Below, one piece after another: positions 1-8,884 of a stretch of 64,000 nucleotides of DNA. The position numbers were made by a program, and so were the translations under genes. The notes beneath the pieces were generated by a model. The model was not told the DNA's origin, did not search any database, and saw only the letters and a program-made list of their open reading frames with translations. The stretch comes from Methanosarcina baikalica (GTDB lineage: Archaea > Halobacteriota > Methanosarcinia > Methanosarcinales > Methanosarcinaceae). Positions within the stretch are counted from its first letter, which is position 1; every line of letters begins with the position of its first letter. The stretch is taken from the NCBI RefSeq assembly GCF_031461075.1, contig NZ_JAVKPK010000008.1, positions 7,448-71,447 on the forward strand. Direction: 5' to 3'.

Positions 1-1367
1 AGAATAGCGTTATGGCAAATACCGTAGCAACCGGGGCAGTACTTGGACTGCTTGATCTGGGACTTGAAGTCCTTAAGGATATTTTAAGACAAACTTTCAG
101 GCAGAAAGGGGACGAAATAATCCAGAGTAATATAGCCTGTGCAGAAGCGGGATATAAATATGCTCTTACAACTTGTTCCCGCTGCGAAACCTTCGAAATC
201 CGTGAGCCTGAAGATAAAAGGCTCATGCTTATAACCGGACTGCATGCAATCGGGATGGGAGCTCTTATTTCCGGCTGTAAGTTTTATTCCGCATATCCTA
301 TGTCACCTTCAACAGGAATTATGGAATATTTTGCTTCCAGAGCAGAAGAATATCACCTGGTTGTTGAGCAGGCGGAAGATGAAATTGCAGCTATTAATAT
401 GGCTATAGGAGCTTCTTTTGCAGGTGTAAGATCCATGACAGGAACGTCTGGAGGAGGATTTGCTCTTATGGTAGAAGGACTTTCCCTCGTAGGTATGACC
501 GAAACCCCTCTTGTGATTGCGGAAATGCAACGTCCTGGACCTGCTACGGGTTTGCCTACACGTACGGAACAGGGGGACTTGCTTTTTATCCTTCATGCAG
601 GACATGGGGAGTTCCCAAGAGTAATTTTTGAGCCCGGAACCCCAGAACAGGCTTTCCACCTTACGAACAGGGCATTCGAACTTGCAGAAAAATATCAAAT
701 TCCTGTATTCATTCAGTCTGACCAGTATCTCGCGGAGTCCGAATGGACCTTTGAAAGCTTTGACCTGGAGAAACTGGTCTACAATGATTATCGGTTGAGG
801 AAAAAAGACCTTGAAGGAGTGCAGGAATATAAACGTTTCAAATATTCAGATACGGGAATCTCCCCTCTTGCAATCCCGGGCGAAGCCGGAAAACACCTTG
901 TCGTAGCGGACAGCGATGAACATGATGAAGAAGGACATATTATAGAAGATGGCGAAACACGTATCAAAATGGTCCAGAAAAGGTTGCTAAAGAAACTGCC
1001 ACTTATAACGAAAGAAATCGAACCCCCACTTCTATATGGCGATATCTCTCCAAAAACAGTGCTTGTAGGGCATGGGTCTACCTACGGTGCAATAAAAGAG
1101 GTGGTTGATACCATTCCTAAAGATAAGAAAGTTGCGATGATGCACTTCAGCCAGATATACCCGCTTTCCGAGAGGGATAAATTCGATTATATTGCTGTTC
1201 TTGAGAACGCAGACGTTACTATCTGCATAGAAAACAATGCCACAGGGCAGTTTGCAAAACTTATAAAGGCAGAGACGGGCTTTGAGTTTTCCCATCAGAT
1301 TTCCAAATATGACGGAAGGCCTTTTACTATTGAAAACCTGAAGGAGGAACTGCATGCCTACATCTGA
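1..1367 (+). CDS. 2-oxoacid:ferredoxin oxidoreductase, alpha subunit (gamma-alpha fusion, 5' end outside window)
   Basis: Oxidises a 2-oxoacid to an acyl-CoA with reduction of ferredoxin, together with the TPP-binding beta subunit just downstream. The reading frame is open to the left edge, so the N-terminus is missing. The first visible residues (TGAVLGLLDLGLE) look like the end of a gamma domain, as in enzymes where gamma and alpha are fused. The alpha domain begins near the ITGLHAIGMGA stretch and carries the YPMSPSTG motif, the E-x-x-GxSLxGMTETP region and the QRPGPATGLPTRTEQGD segment typical of the family. Its stop codon overlaps the start of the beta gene by 14 bases, so the two are co-translated. 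The substrate cannot be read from sequence; 2-oxoglutarate or a broad 2-oxoacid range is most likely. Confidence 0.9.
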   Translation, partial: NSVMANTVATGAVLGLLDLGLEVLKDILRQTFRQKGDEIIQSNIACAEAGYKYALTTCSRCETFEIREPEDKRLMLITGLHAIGMGALISGCKFYSAYPMSPSTGIMEYFASRAEEYHLVVEQAEDEIAAINMAIGASFAGVRSMTGTSGGGFALMVEGLSLVGMTETPLVIAEMQRPGPATGLPTRTEQGDLLFILHAGHGEFPRVIFEPGTPEQAFHLTNRAFELAEKYQIPVFIQSDQYLAESEWTFESFDLEKLVYNDYRLRKKDLEGVQEYKRFKYSDTGISPLAIPGEAGKHLVVADSDEHDEEGHIIEDGETRIKMVQKRLLKKLPLITKEIEPPLLYGDISPKTVLVGHGSTYGAIKEVVDTIPKDKKVAMMHFSQIYPLSERDKFDYIAVLENADVTICIENNATGQFAKLIKAETGFEFSHQISKYDGRPFTIENLKEELHAYI

Positions 1368-2205
1368 AGATTACAACGGCCAGGTTCCTGCCTGGTGTCC
1401 GGGATGCGGAAACTTTCAGATTCTTTCGACCATCAGACACGCACTTGTCGAACTTGACATAGAGCCATGGGAAGTCCTTGTTGTTTCTGGGATAGGACAG
1501 GCTGGAAAACTGCCCCATTATATTAAATGCCATACGTTTAATGGACTGCATGGAAGAACCCTGCCTGTAGCTACAGCTGCAAAACTTGCCAATCATTCCC
1601 TTCATGTGATCGCAGTTGCGGGAGATGGGGACTGCTATGGAGAAGGAGGGAATCATTTCCTTCATGCAATCCGCCGAAATCCAAATATTACTCTGTTCGT
1701 GCATAATAATCAGGTCTATGGACTGACTAAGGGGCAGGCATCTCCTACTACAGCTCAGGGAACCTACACAACAATTCAGCCCTACGGTGTCCTTGAGGGA
1801 TCAATGAACCCTCTTGCAATGGCAATTTCTCAGGACTGCAGTTTCGTAGCCAGGGGTTTTGCAGGAGATCAGGAGTATCTCAAAGAACTTATGAAGGCTG
1901 CGATAATACACAAGGGTTTTTCCCTTCTTGATATTCTTCAGCCCTGTGTTACTTTCAACAAAATAAATACTTTCAAGTGGTATCGGGACAGGATCTACAA
2001 ACTCGAGGAAGATTATGACCCTTACAATCATGTAAAGGCGTTCGAAAGGTCCCTGGAATGGGGAGATAAAATTCCGAACGGCATCTTTTACAAAAAGGAT
2101 CGAAATATACTTGAGGAGAGGGTACCGGCTATCCGGGAAAAGCCCCTTGTAAGGCAAAAGTTTTCTATCGAAGAAGTAAAGCACGAGATCGAAAAATTCT
2201 ATTAA
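1354..2205 (+). CDS. 2-oxoacid:ferredoxin oxidoreductase, beta subunit (TPP-binding)
   Basis: Binds thiamine pyrophosphate and carries out decarboxylation of the 2-oxoacid in complex with the preceding alpha subunit. The protein has 283 residues, usual for archaeal beta subunits. An N-terminal WCPGCG motif supplies cysteines. The TPP/Mg site is GDGDCYGEGGNHF near residue 91, followed by NPNITLFVHNNQVYGLTKGQ. An AAGGAGG ribosome site at 1341-1347 lies inside the end of the alpha gene and fixes the ATG at 1354. No separate ferredoxin-like delta gene follows; the next gene is on the other strand. Confidence 0.93.
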   Translation: MPTSEDYNGQVPAWCPGCGNFQILSTIRHALVELDIEPWEVLVVSGIGQAGKLPHYIKCHTFNGLHGRTLPVATAAKLANHSLHVIAVAGDGDCYGEGGNHFLHAIRRNPNITLFVHNNQVYGLTKGQASPTTAQGTYTTIQPYGVLEGSMNPLAMAISQDCSFVARGFAGDQEYLKELMKAAIIHKGFSLLDILQPCVTFNKINTFKWYRDRIYKLEEDYDPYNHVKAFERSLEWGDKIPNGIFYKKDRNILEERVPAIREKPLVRQKFSIEEVKHEIEKFY

Positions 2206-2328
2206 AATCTTATACTGTCTATTTTTTGTACAAAAAAAAATAAAAGATAGTGACGGGAAAAACCCGCACAGAGAATTAGAAGATATTAATTAGAAGATAC
2301 TAATTATTGGGTCTAGCTCTTACACTTT
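2206..2328. other. convergent intergenic spacer, T/A-rich
   Basis: Short spacer between two converging genes. It holds a run of A residues (about 2230-2242) and two near-copies of a short AGAAGATA-TTAATTA motif. Nothing in it supports a gene. Confidence 0.4.
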
Positions 2329-2547
2329 TCAACGTAGATGAAAAAGCCCTTCTTTTGCCTTGTTAAGGTACTCGCTTGCTTCTTCAATTTTAGTGGCAGC
2401 TTCAAGAATATCTTCAGAAGCTTCGAGAAAACCATCTTTTTTGGCTTTCTGAGCCCATTCCCTAAAGCTCTGTATATGGCTTTCGTTATGCTCGATCCAG
2501 TGTTCAATCAAATGCGAAAGATTGTCGTGATTAAGTTCTTCAGTGAT
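2329..2547 (-). CDS. small helical protein, conserved type of unknown function; probable AUC start
   Basis: Encodes 72 residues if started at the ATC at 2547, or 82 if started at a TTG at 2577. The product is acidic, rich in E, A, K and H, and predicted to be almost all helix: an N-terminal LIEHWIEHNESH segment followed by two amphipathic helices. I recall similar short proteins in methanogens and as C-terminal tails of other proteins, without a defined function. The start is odd. A perfect GGAGG (plus-strand 2556-2560) stands 8 bases before the ATC codon and lies inside the longer reading. The resulting N-terminus, ITEEL, would read M-TEEL. Two other genes here show the same arrangement. Confidence 0.7.
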   Translation of the reverse strand: MTEELNHDNLSHLIEHWIEHNESHIQSFREWAQKAKKDGFLEASEDILEAATKIEEASEYLNKAKEGLFHLR

Positions 2548-2758
2548 AGCTGTTCCCTCCTGTCCGAATATATGCAATTCATGGTATAAATTCCCGCTGG
2601 ATTTAATTCAAAATTTTATACTGTCGCATGAATCCGATAAAAAGAGAGAATAGATTGAAATAAATAAAATAGTTTAAAAACCTGATTTCTACCTCTCAGG
2701 TTTCAAACTATCCTGCTCAAAATGTTCTTATTAAACTATTTCTGCTAACTGCTTAGAT

Positions 2759-4000
2759 TCAAACGGACCTTGGATCGGTAATTTCGCCTGTTAGCGCCGA
2801 GGCTGCTGCAGTTGCCGGGGATGCCAGATAAATAAAACCGTCTTTTCCCATCCTGCCTTTGAAATTCCTGTTTGCAGTTGAAATGCAGACTTCTCCTTCC
2901 CCGAGCACTCCCTGATGGGCGCCAAGACAGGGCCCGCAACCGGGGGTCGCAAGAGTCACTCCTGCCTTCAGTAGAGTTTCCATTGTCCCGTTTTCAATTG
3001 CTGCAAGGAGAGTTGTGCGGGATGCAGGAATCACGATAGTCCTTACCGCAACTTTCTTTCCTTTCAGAACCGCTGCTGCGACCTCAAGGTCTTCAAGCCT
3101 TCCATTAGTGCATGTCCCGATAAAAACCTGGTCTATATGGGTACCTTCAACCTCTCCCACAGGCTTTACATTGTCCACCTGATGCGGGCAGGCTACCTGA
3201 GGCTCGATATCGTCAGCATAGTAGGTTAATTCCTTTACGTACACAGCATCCGGATCGGCATAAACAGGTTCATAAGGAGCAGCCGCTCTTTTATTCAGGA
3301 AATCGAAGGTCTTTTTGTCCGGCGGAACAATCCCGGTTTTTGCTCCCATTTCGATTGCCATGTTGCAGAGAGTCATCCTGCCGGCGACAGACAGTTCGCT
3401 AATCACCTGCCCGTAAAACTCGACGGCTTTATAGGTGGCACCGTCAATTCCGGTCTTTCCTATCAGGTAAAGGGTCAGGTCTTTTGCATAGACACCTTTC
3501 GAAAGGCTGCCTTCAACCGTCATCCTGAAACTTTCAGGAACCTTAAACCAGAGCTTTCCCGTGGCAAAGATCTCAGCCATATCGGTAGCCCCTACCCCTG
3601 TTGCAAAAGCCCCGAAAGCCCCATAGGTGCAGGAATGCGAGTCAGCCCCGACAATCAGCTTTCCAGGCAGGGCAAAGCCGTTTTCCGGAAGCACCTGGTG
3701 GCAGATCCCTTCTCCGACCTCATAAAAGTTCGGAATGCCCTGCTCTATTACCCATTCCCTGATCTCCTTTTGCAGGGTAGCTGAGGTCTCAGTGTTTGCA
3801 GGTGCGATATGGTCAAAAGGAATTACGATCTTTGAAGGGTCCCAGACCTTTTTCATTTCCATTTCCTTAAAAGCATTAACTGCAAGCACTGAGGTGCCGT
3901 CATGCGCCATTGCATAATCGATATCTGCCATAACAAAATCGTTTGCTTTTGCCTCTGTTCCCGCTGCCCGGGATAATATCTTTTCGCTAATTGTTCCCAA
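2759..4000 (-). CDS. homoaconitase / 3-isopropylmalate dehydratase large subunit
   Basis: Aconitase-superfamily large subunit that isomerises 3-isopropylmalate (leucine pathway) or homocitrate-type acids (coenzyme B side chain in methanogens) with a small subunit not in this window. It has 413 residues, matching the compact archaeal form. The [4Fe-4S] ligands are visible in GTCTNGR (about residue 297) and PGCGPCLGAHQG (about residue 357), and substrate-site motifs GADSHSCTYGAFGAF and ISTANRNFKGRMG are intact. The start is a TTG preceded by GGAG. Specificity between LeuC and HacA depends mainly on the small subunit, so no gene symbol is given. Confidence 0.88.
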   Translation of the reverse strand: MGTISEKILSRAAGTEAKANDFVMADIDYAMAHDGTSVLAVNAFKEMEMKKVWDPSKIVIPFDHIAPANTETSATLQKEIREWVIEQGIPNFYEVGEGICHQVLPENGFALPGKLIVGADSHSCTYGAFGAFATGVGATDMAEIFATGKLWFKVPESFRMTVEGSLSKGVYAKDLTLYLIGKTGIDGATYKAVEFYGQVISELSVAGRMTLCNMAIEMGAKTGIVPPDKKTFDFLNKRAAAPYEPVYADPDAVYVKELTYYADDIEPQVACPHQVDNVKPVGEVEGTHIDQVFIGTCTNGRLEDLEVAAAVLKGKKVAVRTIVIPASRTTLLAAIENGTMETLLKAGVTLATPGCGPCLGAHQGVLGEGEVCISTANRNFKGRMGKDGFIYLASPATAAASALTGEITDPRSV

Positions 4001-4143
4001 AAGTAAGTCTCCTGTCCGATATCAAATAATATGAAGTATGAGAAAAAATTCAGGTTCCTGAACTCAGTATAATGAAATATATATACTTAATGGATTTGTA
4101 AGTTGAAGGTTCTATAAAAAGAAGAGTTTTGAAAAGCATTTTT

Positions 4144-4269
4144 GAGAAAGACACGTAATAGCAGGACGCACCTACTCGTTCTGTCCGGCATCTGACACCA
4201 AGGTGATCAAAGTTGGCTCTAATAAAAATATGACATTTGAGCTTGATAATACCAAAGCCAGATATTAAG
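4144..4269 (+). pseudogene. possible 3' remnant of a decayed gene
   Basis: One forward frame reads about 40 residues without a stop and ends at TAA 4267-4269. The composition looks protein-like (GRTYSFCPASDTKVIKVGSN and onwards to NTKARY), unlike the AT-rich spacer around it. There is no start codon with a ribosome site and no recognisable family. It may be the tail of a lost gene; this is a weak call. Confidence 0.2.
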
Positions 4270-4295
4270 AAAAGTTGCCAAAAACTCGATTAAAC

Positions 4296-4354
4296 TGAAG
4301 TAAACTGCCATGGGGTTGAAAAACCCATGGCTTTCTGCCTCATTTTATTTCAGT
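4296..4354. repeat. nested hairpin, terminator-like
   Basis: An outer arm CTGAAGTAAA (4296-4305) pairs with TTTATTTCAG (4345-4354) with one mismatch. An inner arm CCATGGG (4309-4315) pairs perfectly with CCCATGG (4325-4331). It lies 430 bases downstream of the truncated SIR2 gene and could end its transcript, or be a small repeat element. Confidence 0.5.
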
Positions 4355-4475
4355 CGAATACCCCGCAGCTTGCAGCAGATTGCGCCAGCGCAACTTTGAT
4401 TAAGATGGCGATTGATGTTGTTTTGTTTAGGCTGAATAGTTACTTTATTTTTTAACCATACCTCTTAGCTAAATC

Positions 4476-4725
4476 TGACTTTCCGCAGATGTCTTCAAAA
4501 AAATAACATTTTTCCTGTTCTCGTTTTTGGAGAAATATTCGAAAATTTGCAGTTATTATCTTTACTGAAGCTTAAGAAAATGGCTGCTATAAGTCCTAAA
4601 TGAAGGCAAAAGGTCGAAAGTTTTGGAAAAAATTCAAAAACACATTTTGAGTAACCAAGTCGGTTTTCAGAAAAAACGATAGCAGGAAAAATTATGAAAA
4701 TTGAAAGGACATCTGCGGAAAGTCA
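4476..4725. mobile_element. MITE (250 bp) with 18-bp perfect terminal inverted repeats and 8-bp target duplication
   Basis: The ends are perfect inverted copies of TGACTTTCCGCAGATGTC (4476-4493 and 4708-4725), and similarity between the arms continues imperfectly inward to about 48 bases. The element is flanked by an exact 8-bp direct repeat GCTAAATC at 4468-4475 and 4726-4733. It has no transposase gene. Its right end lies inside the coding sequence of the SIR2 gene and supplies that protein's last residues and stop codon. The mobilising transposase must be elsewhere in the genome. Confidence 0.88.
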
Positions 4726-7700
4726 GCTAAATCATTTAAGCGAACAAAACGAGGATCGCTTTCAAGTTTCTCATTATTTTGTTTAATATCATTCAAACAT
4801 TTCTGTAAATCCCTTAAAAGCCAATTTGGATCATTGCCAACAACCAAATCCAAAAATTTAAGCGCTTCTTCCGGAAATTTCGTACAGATCTTATTTTCAT
4901 TCATGAGATCAAATAGGAGAGGTAGACTTTGCGACGGCTTGATCCAGTACTCTAATTCCTGTAATGCTTCTGGAAATGATTCATCAGCGGTCAAACACAA
5001 TAGTGCAAAACTTTCTGATATTATAGGTGTTATTAAATTGGAATTCTTTGGCCAAATAGAGTGAAGATATGGAAGCACGCGATTATGCCAGTACTCCTTC
5101 CGACGGTCCCCCACACTGTCAAAAGAAGTAGCTAGTGTTTTGGCTGCCCTTTCTAGTCCTTCTACTGGCAAACATCCTGTCGCGTAGGTCAGTTCTTTGG
5201 TTGTAAAAATGTCACCAGGATCAAGGGATACAAATGTCAAAAACGCTGCAAACTGTCCTGCATGTTTGCGGAGTTCATGATAATGTTTTGCTCCCTCCAG
5301 AAAAGGTTCCTTTATATCTGCCAAAAGTGGTCGGTACAAGCGAGGAGACCACAGAAAACCTTCCCAGACCGCATTAGCTTCAGTAGATGAACTCCAGTTA
5401 AACAAAGGCAGAAGGTATTCTTTAGTCCAATTAGAATCAACACTATAAAGTGTTATGACGTGGGCAGCGAGTAAGACGCGTCCGTGTCGAAACTTGCCTA
5501 TTTTTACGTTGCATATCTCCGTGAAAGTGGCTTTGAGTTCTTCTGATAAGAGTTGATCATCTTCCCGAGTCCGATACAACCATTGTAGTAGTGCATCTGT
5601 TACGATGCCTACAGGCCGATTAATGGCCTGCATAACAGGATCCTCCGAGTTATCTTCATCTGGGTAATCCTGTTCAAGAATGCGATGGCAAAGATTCAAG
5701 AAAATTTTTTCATGGCGTTCAAAACTCTTGGCAATGGCCCGTAGCCACCAACTCAGCTCATGAGCAAGCGACTGTATAATCTCACCAGGCGCATCGTTCA
5801 GAAAAGGGCCCATATCGAGCCATGATTCATTGTTGGTCTTGTCTTCCGACCAAGCCATGAGTGCCTGCTTCCAACGTCCAATAATCCATTTACCTTCTTT
5901 AGACAACTTACACAGAGCGCTGGATGTAGTAGAGAAGTCATCTCTGCAACGCTGACTCCAGTCATCTTCCTCCCAATAATCGGGATTTTCGTGTTTCTTG
6001 AGCCATTCAACCAGTTCTGTAAAGTCCTGTGGTGTGCGAGAAAATTTTTGCCACTCGTCCCCTCCTCCCTTCCAGAACGGAAACTCGTCTCTTTCATCTT
6101 CGGCCAGTTTCCAACTCGGATATTCTTGATTCAATTTATCCAATTTGGCATTGGCTAGCTCACTCAACTCCCCACCGACAGCCTGAAATTTCGCAAGACG
6201 CAACCATACCATCTGATTCACATAATATTCCCACTTTTCATCCTCAAGACCTTCTCTGAACATCTCACGTGGTGGTCCTATCAGAATAGCCTGCTCCAGT
6301 TCAAGCGCCTCAGAAGAAACAATTTTTGGTGCCAAAGTGACTAATAGACGCATTGCCTCGCGTCGTGTCTCCACTGCCCACAGCCACCAACAATTATCTC
6401 CCAGTAGCCAGTCAAGAGCTTGTCGATGTGAAATCACTTCATCATGTGGAGCAGCAAATAGTGCTAAACGCTTAAATACTGGATAAGATTGCTGCCACCA
6501 ACCTTCGGCGGCATGTCTAGCCTTTTTAGAATCACTTTTCGCAGTTGCCAGCCATGCATCTCTTGTAAATATAATCAGAGCCGTCCAATCATGGAGATTG
6601 CTATTTTGAGAGTGTTGACTGATGGAAGGTTGTTCTATATAAGACAAATCATGTCTGTCATTCGCATCGCCTAATTCCCTTGCCAAATCCAATGCATCAC
6701 GCAATAACAATGTGAAATCTTGTAAAAGTTCTGGCAAAACGTCCTGGTAATTCTGACTTGCTGACCATTTATCTATCAAATGATGCACATAATTACTTTG
6801 TAATACAAGGTCACAATTAACTAAATCTTTAATACTCACTGGCTTAGATGAGACGTATACATTCTCAATTAAATTGAAAGGTGCTCCCAAGGTCACCCGA
6901 GGTGCCAGATTATCACGAAGTTCCATACGCAAAGAAGGTGTCAACCCCTCTCTTTTGATAAGGTCTACACAATGATATAAGTTTGAATGACCTGACTGTT
7001 GTAATTTAATCCTTCCGGTCATAAAGAGTCTCCATAAAGTTCTCATTGGTGGACCGGGAATGGCATTAGGTGCATCTGCAATAATACGATTAATTTCGTC
7101 TTCTCCCCCGTTTGCTACAAGGCGATCCAATTCATCTAATCTATTGGAAATTTGATTGATGAATTTTTTATGCAAATGATCCCCATATCTAGCAAGCCAA
7201 AGAATTAGTTTTGGATCACCGAGATGTCGAATGAGCCAACGGGACAAATGACTCATTACAAGATCAAGGTCGCTATTTTGTGCTCCATTATCAACAATGC
7301 ACATCCAGGGTGAACGCGTATATGGTGTTGGACGGTGAAATATACTGAAACGTAAATCATTATTTTCAGTGCTGTTAGCAGCAACCCCGAAACGTGATAA
7401 ATCTCGATGTTCAAACTGCTTTTCTGAGAGCGGCTCCAACCATTCTAATGGAGGCACAGGATTCAGATCGGCAAAGTGTTTCGCTGCCAAATCATCTGTT
7501 AGTGCCCAGAGTACTCGACAGACTGCATAATCTGTTCGTGATGGAGCCAGTGGTGGGGTTCTTGCGTGCTGCGAGATAATCATCTTTTTGCCCTGAACAC
7601 CGTCGTGGTAGGTATCAGCCCACTCTTTTAAAGTCCTATGAAGCGCAGAGTGATCATGCGTGCCAGCAGGCACCTCATAGAGCAGGGGGATGACACCTTT

Positions 7701-8492
7701 CGTTTCCCATTCAATCTTTGCCTTTTCTCTTTCTCCATTGTAATAACATGCAAAAGCAAAGGCTTCGGGCCGGGTTTCGCCAAGTAATTCATCTGCCGCA
7801 AATGCATCCATCATGTAGCGCAAGACCGGATCGTTAATTCCATATCCAACGAAACAAACCGTGTAATGTCGAAACAGCTCGGTGACGAAACGAGATGCCC
7901 ATCGTTCATTGAGATAGGCCAGACCAAAATCCCCGCTAGTGAAAACGAGTCGATTAAGTTCAGTTTCGTCAAAAGAATCAGGTAACAATCCGTGAAGATA
8001 CACAATTCCATCCCAGCGGTTTTTTTTGGGAATGGGTAAAAGAGGTGCAGAATAAATTGGAATGTCCATATCGTCTTTTGTAATTATATGTTGAAAAAGT
8101 TGGTCAAAGTTGGTCGTGACTAGCCGGACTTTACCCTTGCGATTAGTAGCTAATTGAATCAGAGCTTTGTGGGTTATTGTAGAGTCGTCTTTAATCTGTG
8201 ATGGAGTGAGAACAGTAGCTAATGCTTTTCTTACCGCAATGCGCTGGCCGGGATGGCGGCGTTCCAATAAATCTAATGTTGTGTCAAACTGCTTGTTGGC
8301 ATAAGTTTGCTGTTCCGTGGAAGTCTTTGTAGTGCCAAGTTTTTCATATATTTTATCAACTAAACCTTGGAAACCAGGAAGGCCCGCAGGGTAGGAAATA
8401 CCGGCACCACAAAAAAAGACGATTCTTCCTTCTTCATGTGCTTCCAATAGACTTTCAGGGATGTCTGGACCATTGACGATAAAGGCAGGCAT
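4692..8492 (-). CDS. very large SIR2-domain protein, probable anti-phage NAD+ hydrolase (DSR1-like)
   Basis: 1266 residues. The N-terminal 300 residues form a SIR2-like NAD-binding domain: FFCGAGISYPAGLPGF at about 27-41, TTNFDQLF with N128 and D130, YLHG with H167, and VGYGINDPVLRYMMDA at about 215-230. N128 and H167 match the catalytic pair expected in defence sirtuins that destroy NAD+ when they sense phage. The remaining 950 residues are a long helical sensor-like region with no other domain I recognise. Length and motif wording resemble the DSR1 group of bacteria. The start ATG overlaps the stop of a 54-residue upstream gene. The C-terminal 11 residues come from an inserted MITE, and the pre-insertion end can be reconstructed. 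It was probably acquired by horizontal transfer. Confidence 0.8.
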   Translation of the reverse strand: MPAFIVNGPDIPESLLEAHEEGRIVFFCGAGISYPAGLPGFQGLVDKIYEKLGTTKTSTEQQTYANKQFDTTLDLLERRHPGQRIAVRKALATVLTPSQIKDDSTITHKALIQLATNRKGKVRLVTTNFDQLFQHIITKDDMDIPIYSAPLLPIPKKNRWDGIVYLHGLLPDSFDETELNRLVFTSGDFGLAYLNERWASRFVTELFRHYTVCFVGYGINDPVLRYMMDAFAADELLGETRPEAFAFACYYNGEREKAKIEWETKGVIPLLYEVPAGTHDHSALHRTLKEWADTYHDGVQGKKMIISQHARTPPLAPSRTDYAVCRVLWALTDDLAAKHFADLNPVPPLEWLEPLSEKQFEHRDLSRFGVAANSTENNDLRFSIFHRPTPYTRSPWMCIVDNGAQNSDLDLVMSHLSRWLIRHLGDPKLILWLARYGDHLHKKFINQISNRLDELDRLVANGGEDEINRIIADAPNAIPGPPMRTLWRLFMTGRIKLQQSGHSNLYHCVDLIKREGLTPSLRMELRDNLAPRVTLGAPFNLIENVYVSSKPVSIKDLVNCDLVLQSNYVHHLIDKWSASQNYQDVLPELLQDFTLLLRDALDLARELGDANDRHDLSYIEQPSISQHSQNSNLHDWTALIIFTRDAWLATAKSDSKKARHAAEGWWQQSYPVFKRLALFAAPHDEVISHRQALDWLLGDNCWWLWAVETRREAMRLLVTLAPKIVSSEALELEQAILIGPPREMFREGLEDEKWEYYVNQMVWLRLAKFQAVGGELSELANAKLDKLNQEYPSWKLAEDERDEFPFWKGGGDEWQKFSRTPQDFTELVEWLKKHENPDYWEEDDWSQRCRDDFSTTSSALCKLSKEGKWIIGRWKQALMAWSEDKTNNESWLDMGPFLNDAPGEIIQSLAHELSWWLRAIAKSFERHEKIFLNLCHRILEQDYPDEDNSEDPVMQAINRPVGIVTDALLQWLYRTREDDQLLSEELKATFTEICNVKIGKFRHGRVLLAAHVITLYSVDSNWTKEYLLPLFNWSSSTEANAVWEGFLWSPRLYRPLLADIKEPFLEGAKHYHELRKHAGQFAAFLTFVSLDPGDIFTTKELTYATGCLPVEGLERAAKTLATSFDSVGDRRKEYWHNRVLPYLHSIWPKNSNLITPIISESFALLCLTADESFPEALQELEYWIKPSQSLPLLFDLMNENKICTKFPEEALKFLDLVVGNDPNWLLRDLQKCLNDIKQNNEKLESDPRFVRLNDLADFPQMSFQFS

Positions 8493-8656
8493 CAGAGCAC
8501 CACATCTCCTTTTGCAAAGCCTTGGAGAAAGATTTTTCCTATAGTGCCGTCATCAAATTCCTTATACTCGTTTTTGAGCAGAACACTACACAAGCTATCA
8601 TCACAATCTGCTTTAATGGATTTTATTACTTCAACGTGTCCAAGTTGAGTCACCAT
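8492..8656 (-). CDS. 54-residue protein translationally coupled to the SIR2 gene
   Basis: A short gene starting at ATG 8656 behind a clear AAGGAG site and ending in TGATG, so its stop shares one base with the SIR2 start codon. The product begins MVTQLGHVEVIKSIKADC and ends GFAKGDVVL. It is mildly acidic, has two cysteines near residues 18-23, and has no membrane segment or family I recognise. One-base overlap with a good ribosome site argues that it is real and co-translated with the SIR2 protein. It could be an accessory or regulatory partner, a trigger or inhibitor of the NADase, or the C-terminal remnant of a larger lost gene given a new start. Confidence 0.65.
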   Translation of the reverse strand: MVTQLGHVEVIKSIKADCDDSLCSVLLKNEYKEFDDGTIGKIFLQGFAKGDVVL

Positions 8657-8745
8657 ATGATTCTCCTTCTATTTTCCACTATATTCTTTAATTTACTTTT
8701 ACCTTCCGGGTTTTTTTCAGTCCTAAAAGCAGATTGAAGCCATTG

Positions 8746-8884
8746 TTCCTTCTTTTTCTTACAGCGTTTTGCTTCCCAATTCCATCTACCACTCTCTAAT
8801 TTCCGTATCTTTTTTTCCTTCTTTTTCTTACAGTATCGTGCTTCCCAATTCTATCTACTGCTCTCTCTAATTCTCGTACCTTTT
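8746..8884. repeat. imperfect tandem duplication, 69-bp unit, at the 3' end of the membrane hydrolase gene
   Basis: The segment at 8746-8814 is repeated at 8815-8884 with about 80 percent identity. Both copies begin TTCCTTCTTTTTCTTACAG. The second copy encodes the C-terminal tail of the hydrolase. The first copy lies just past its stop and carries a 2-base deletion that puts it out of frame. Confidence 0.75.

Larger units (their letters stand above)
4001..4475. other. intergenic region with hairpin and possible gene remnant
   Basis: No intact gene is visible. The segment includes the promoter side of the dehydratase gene, a short open stretch that may be a gene remnant (4144-4269), a long hairpin (4296-4354), and the left flank of the MITE that begins at 4476. 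Confidence 0.5.
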
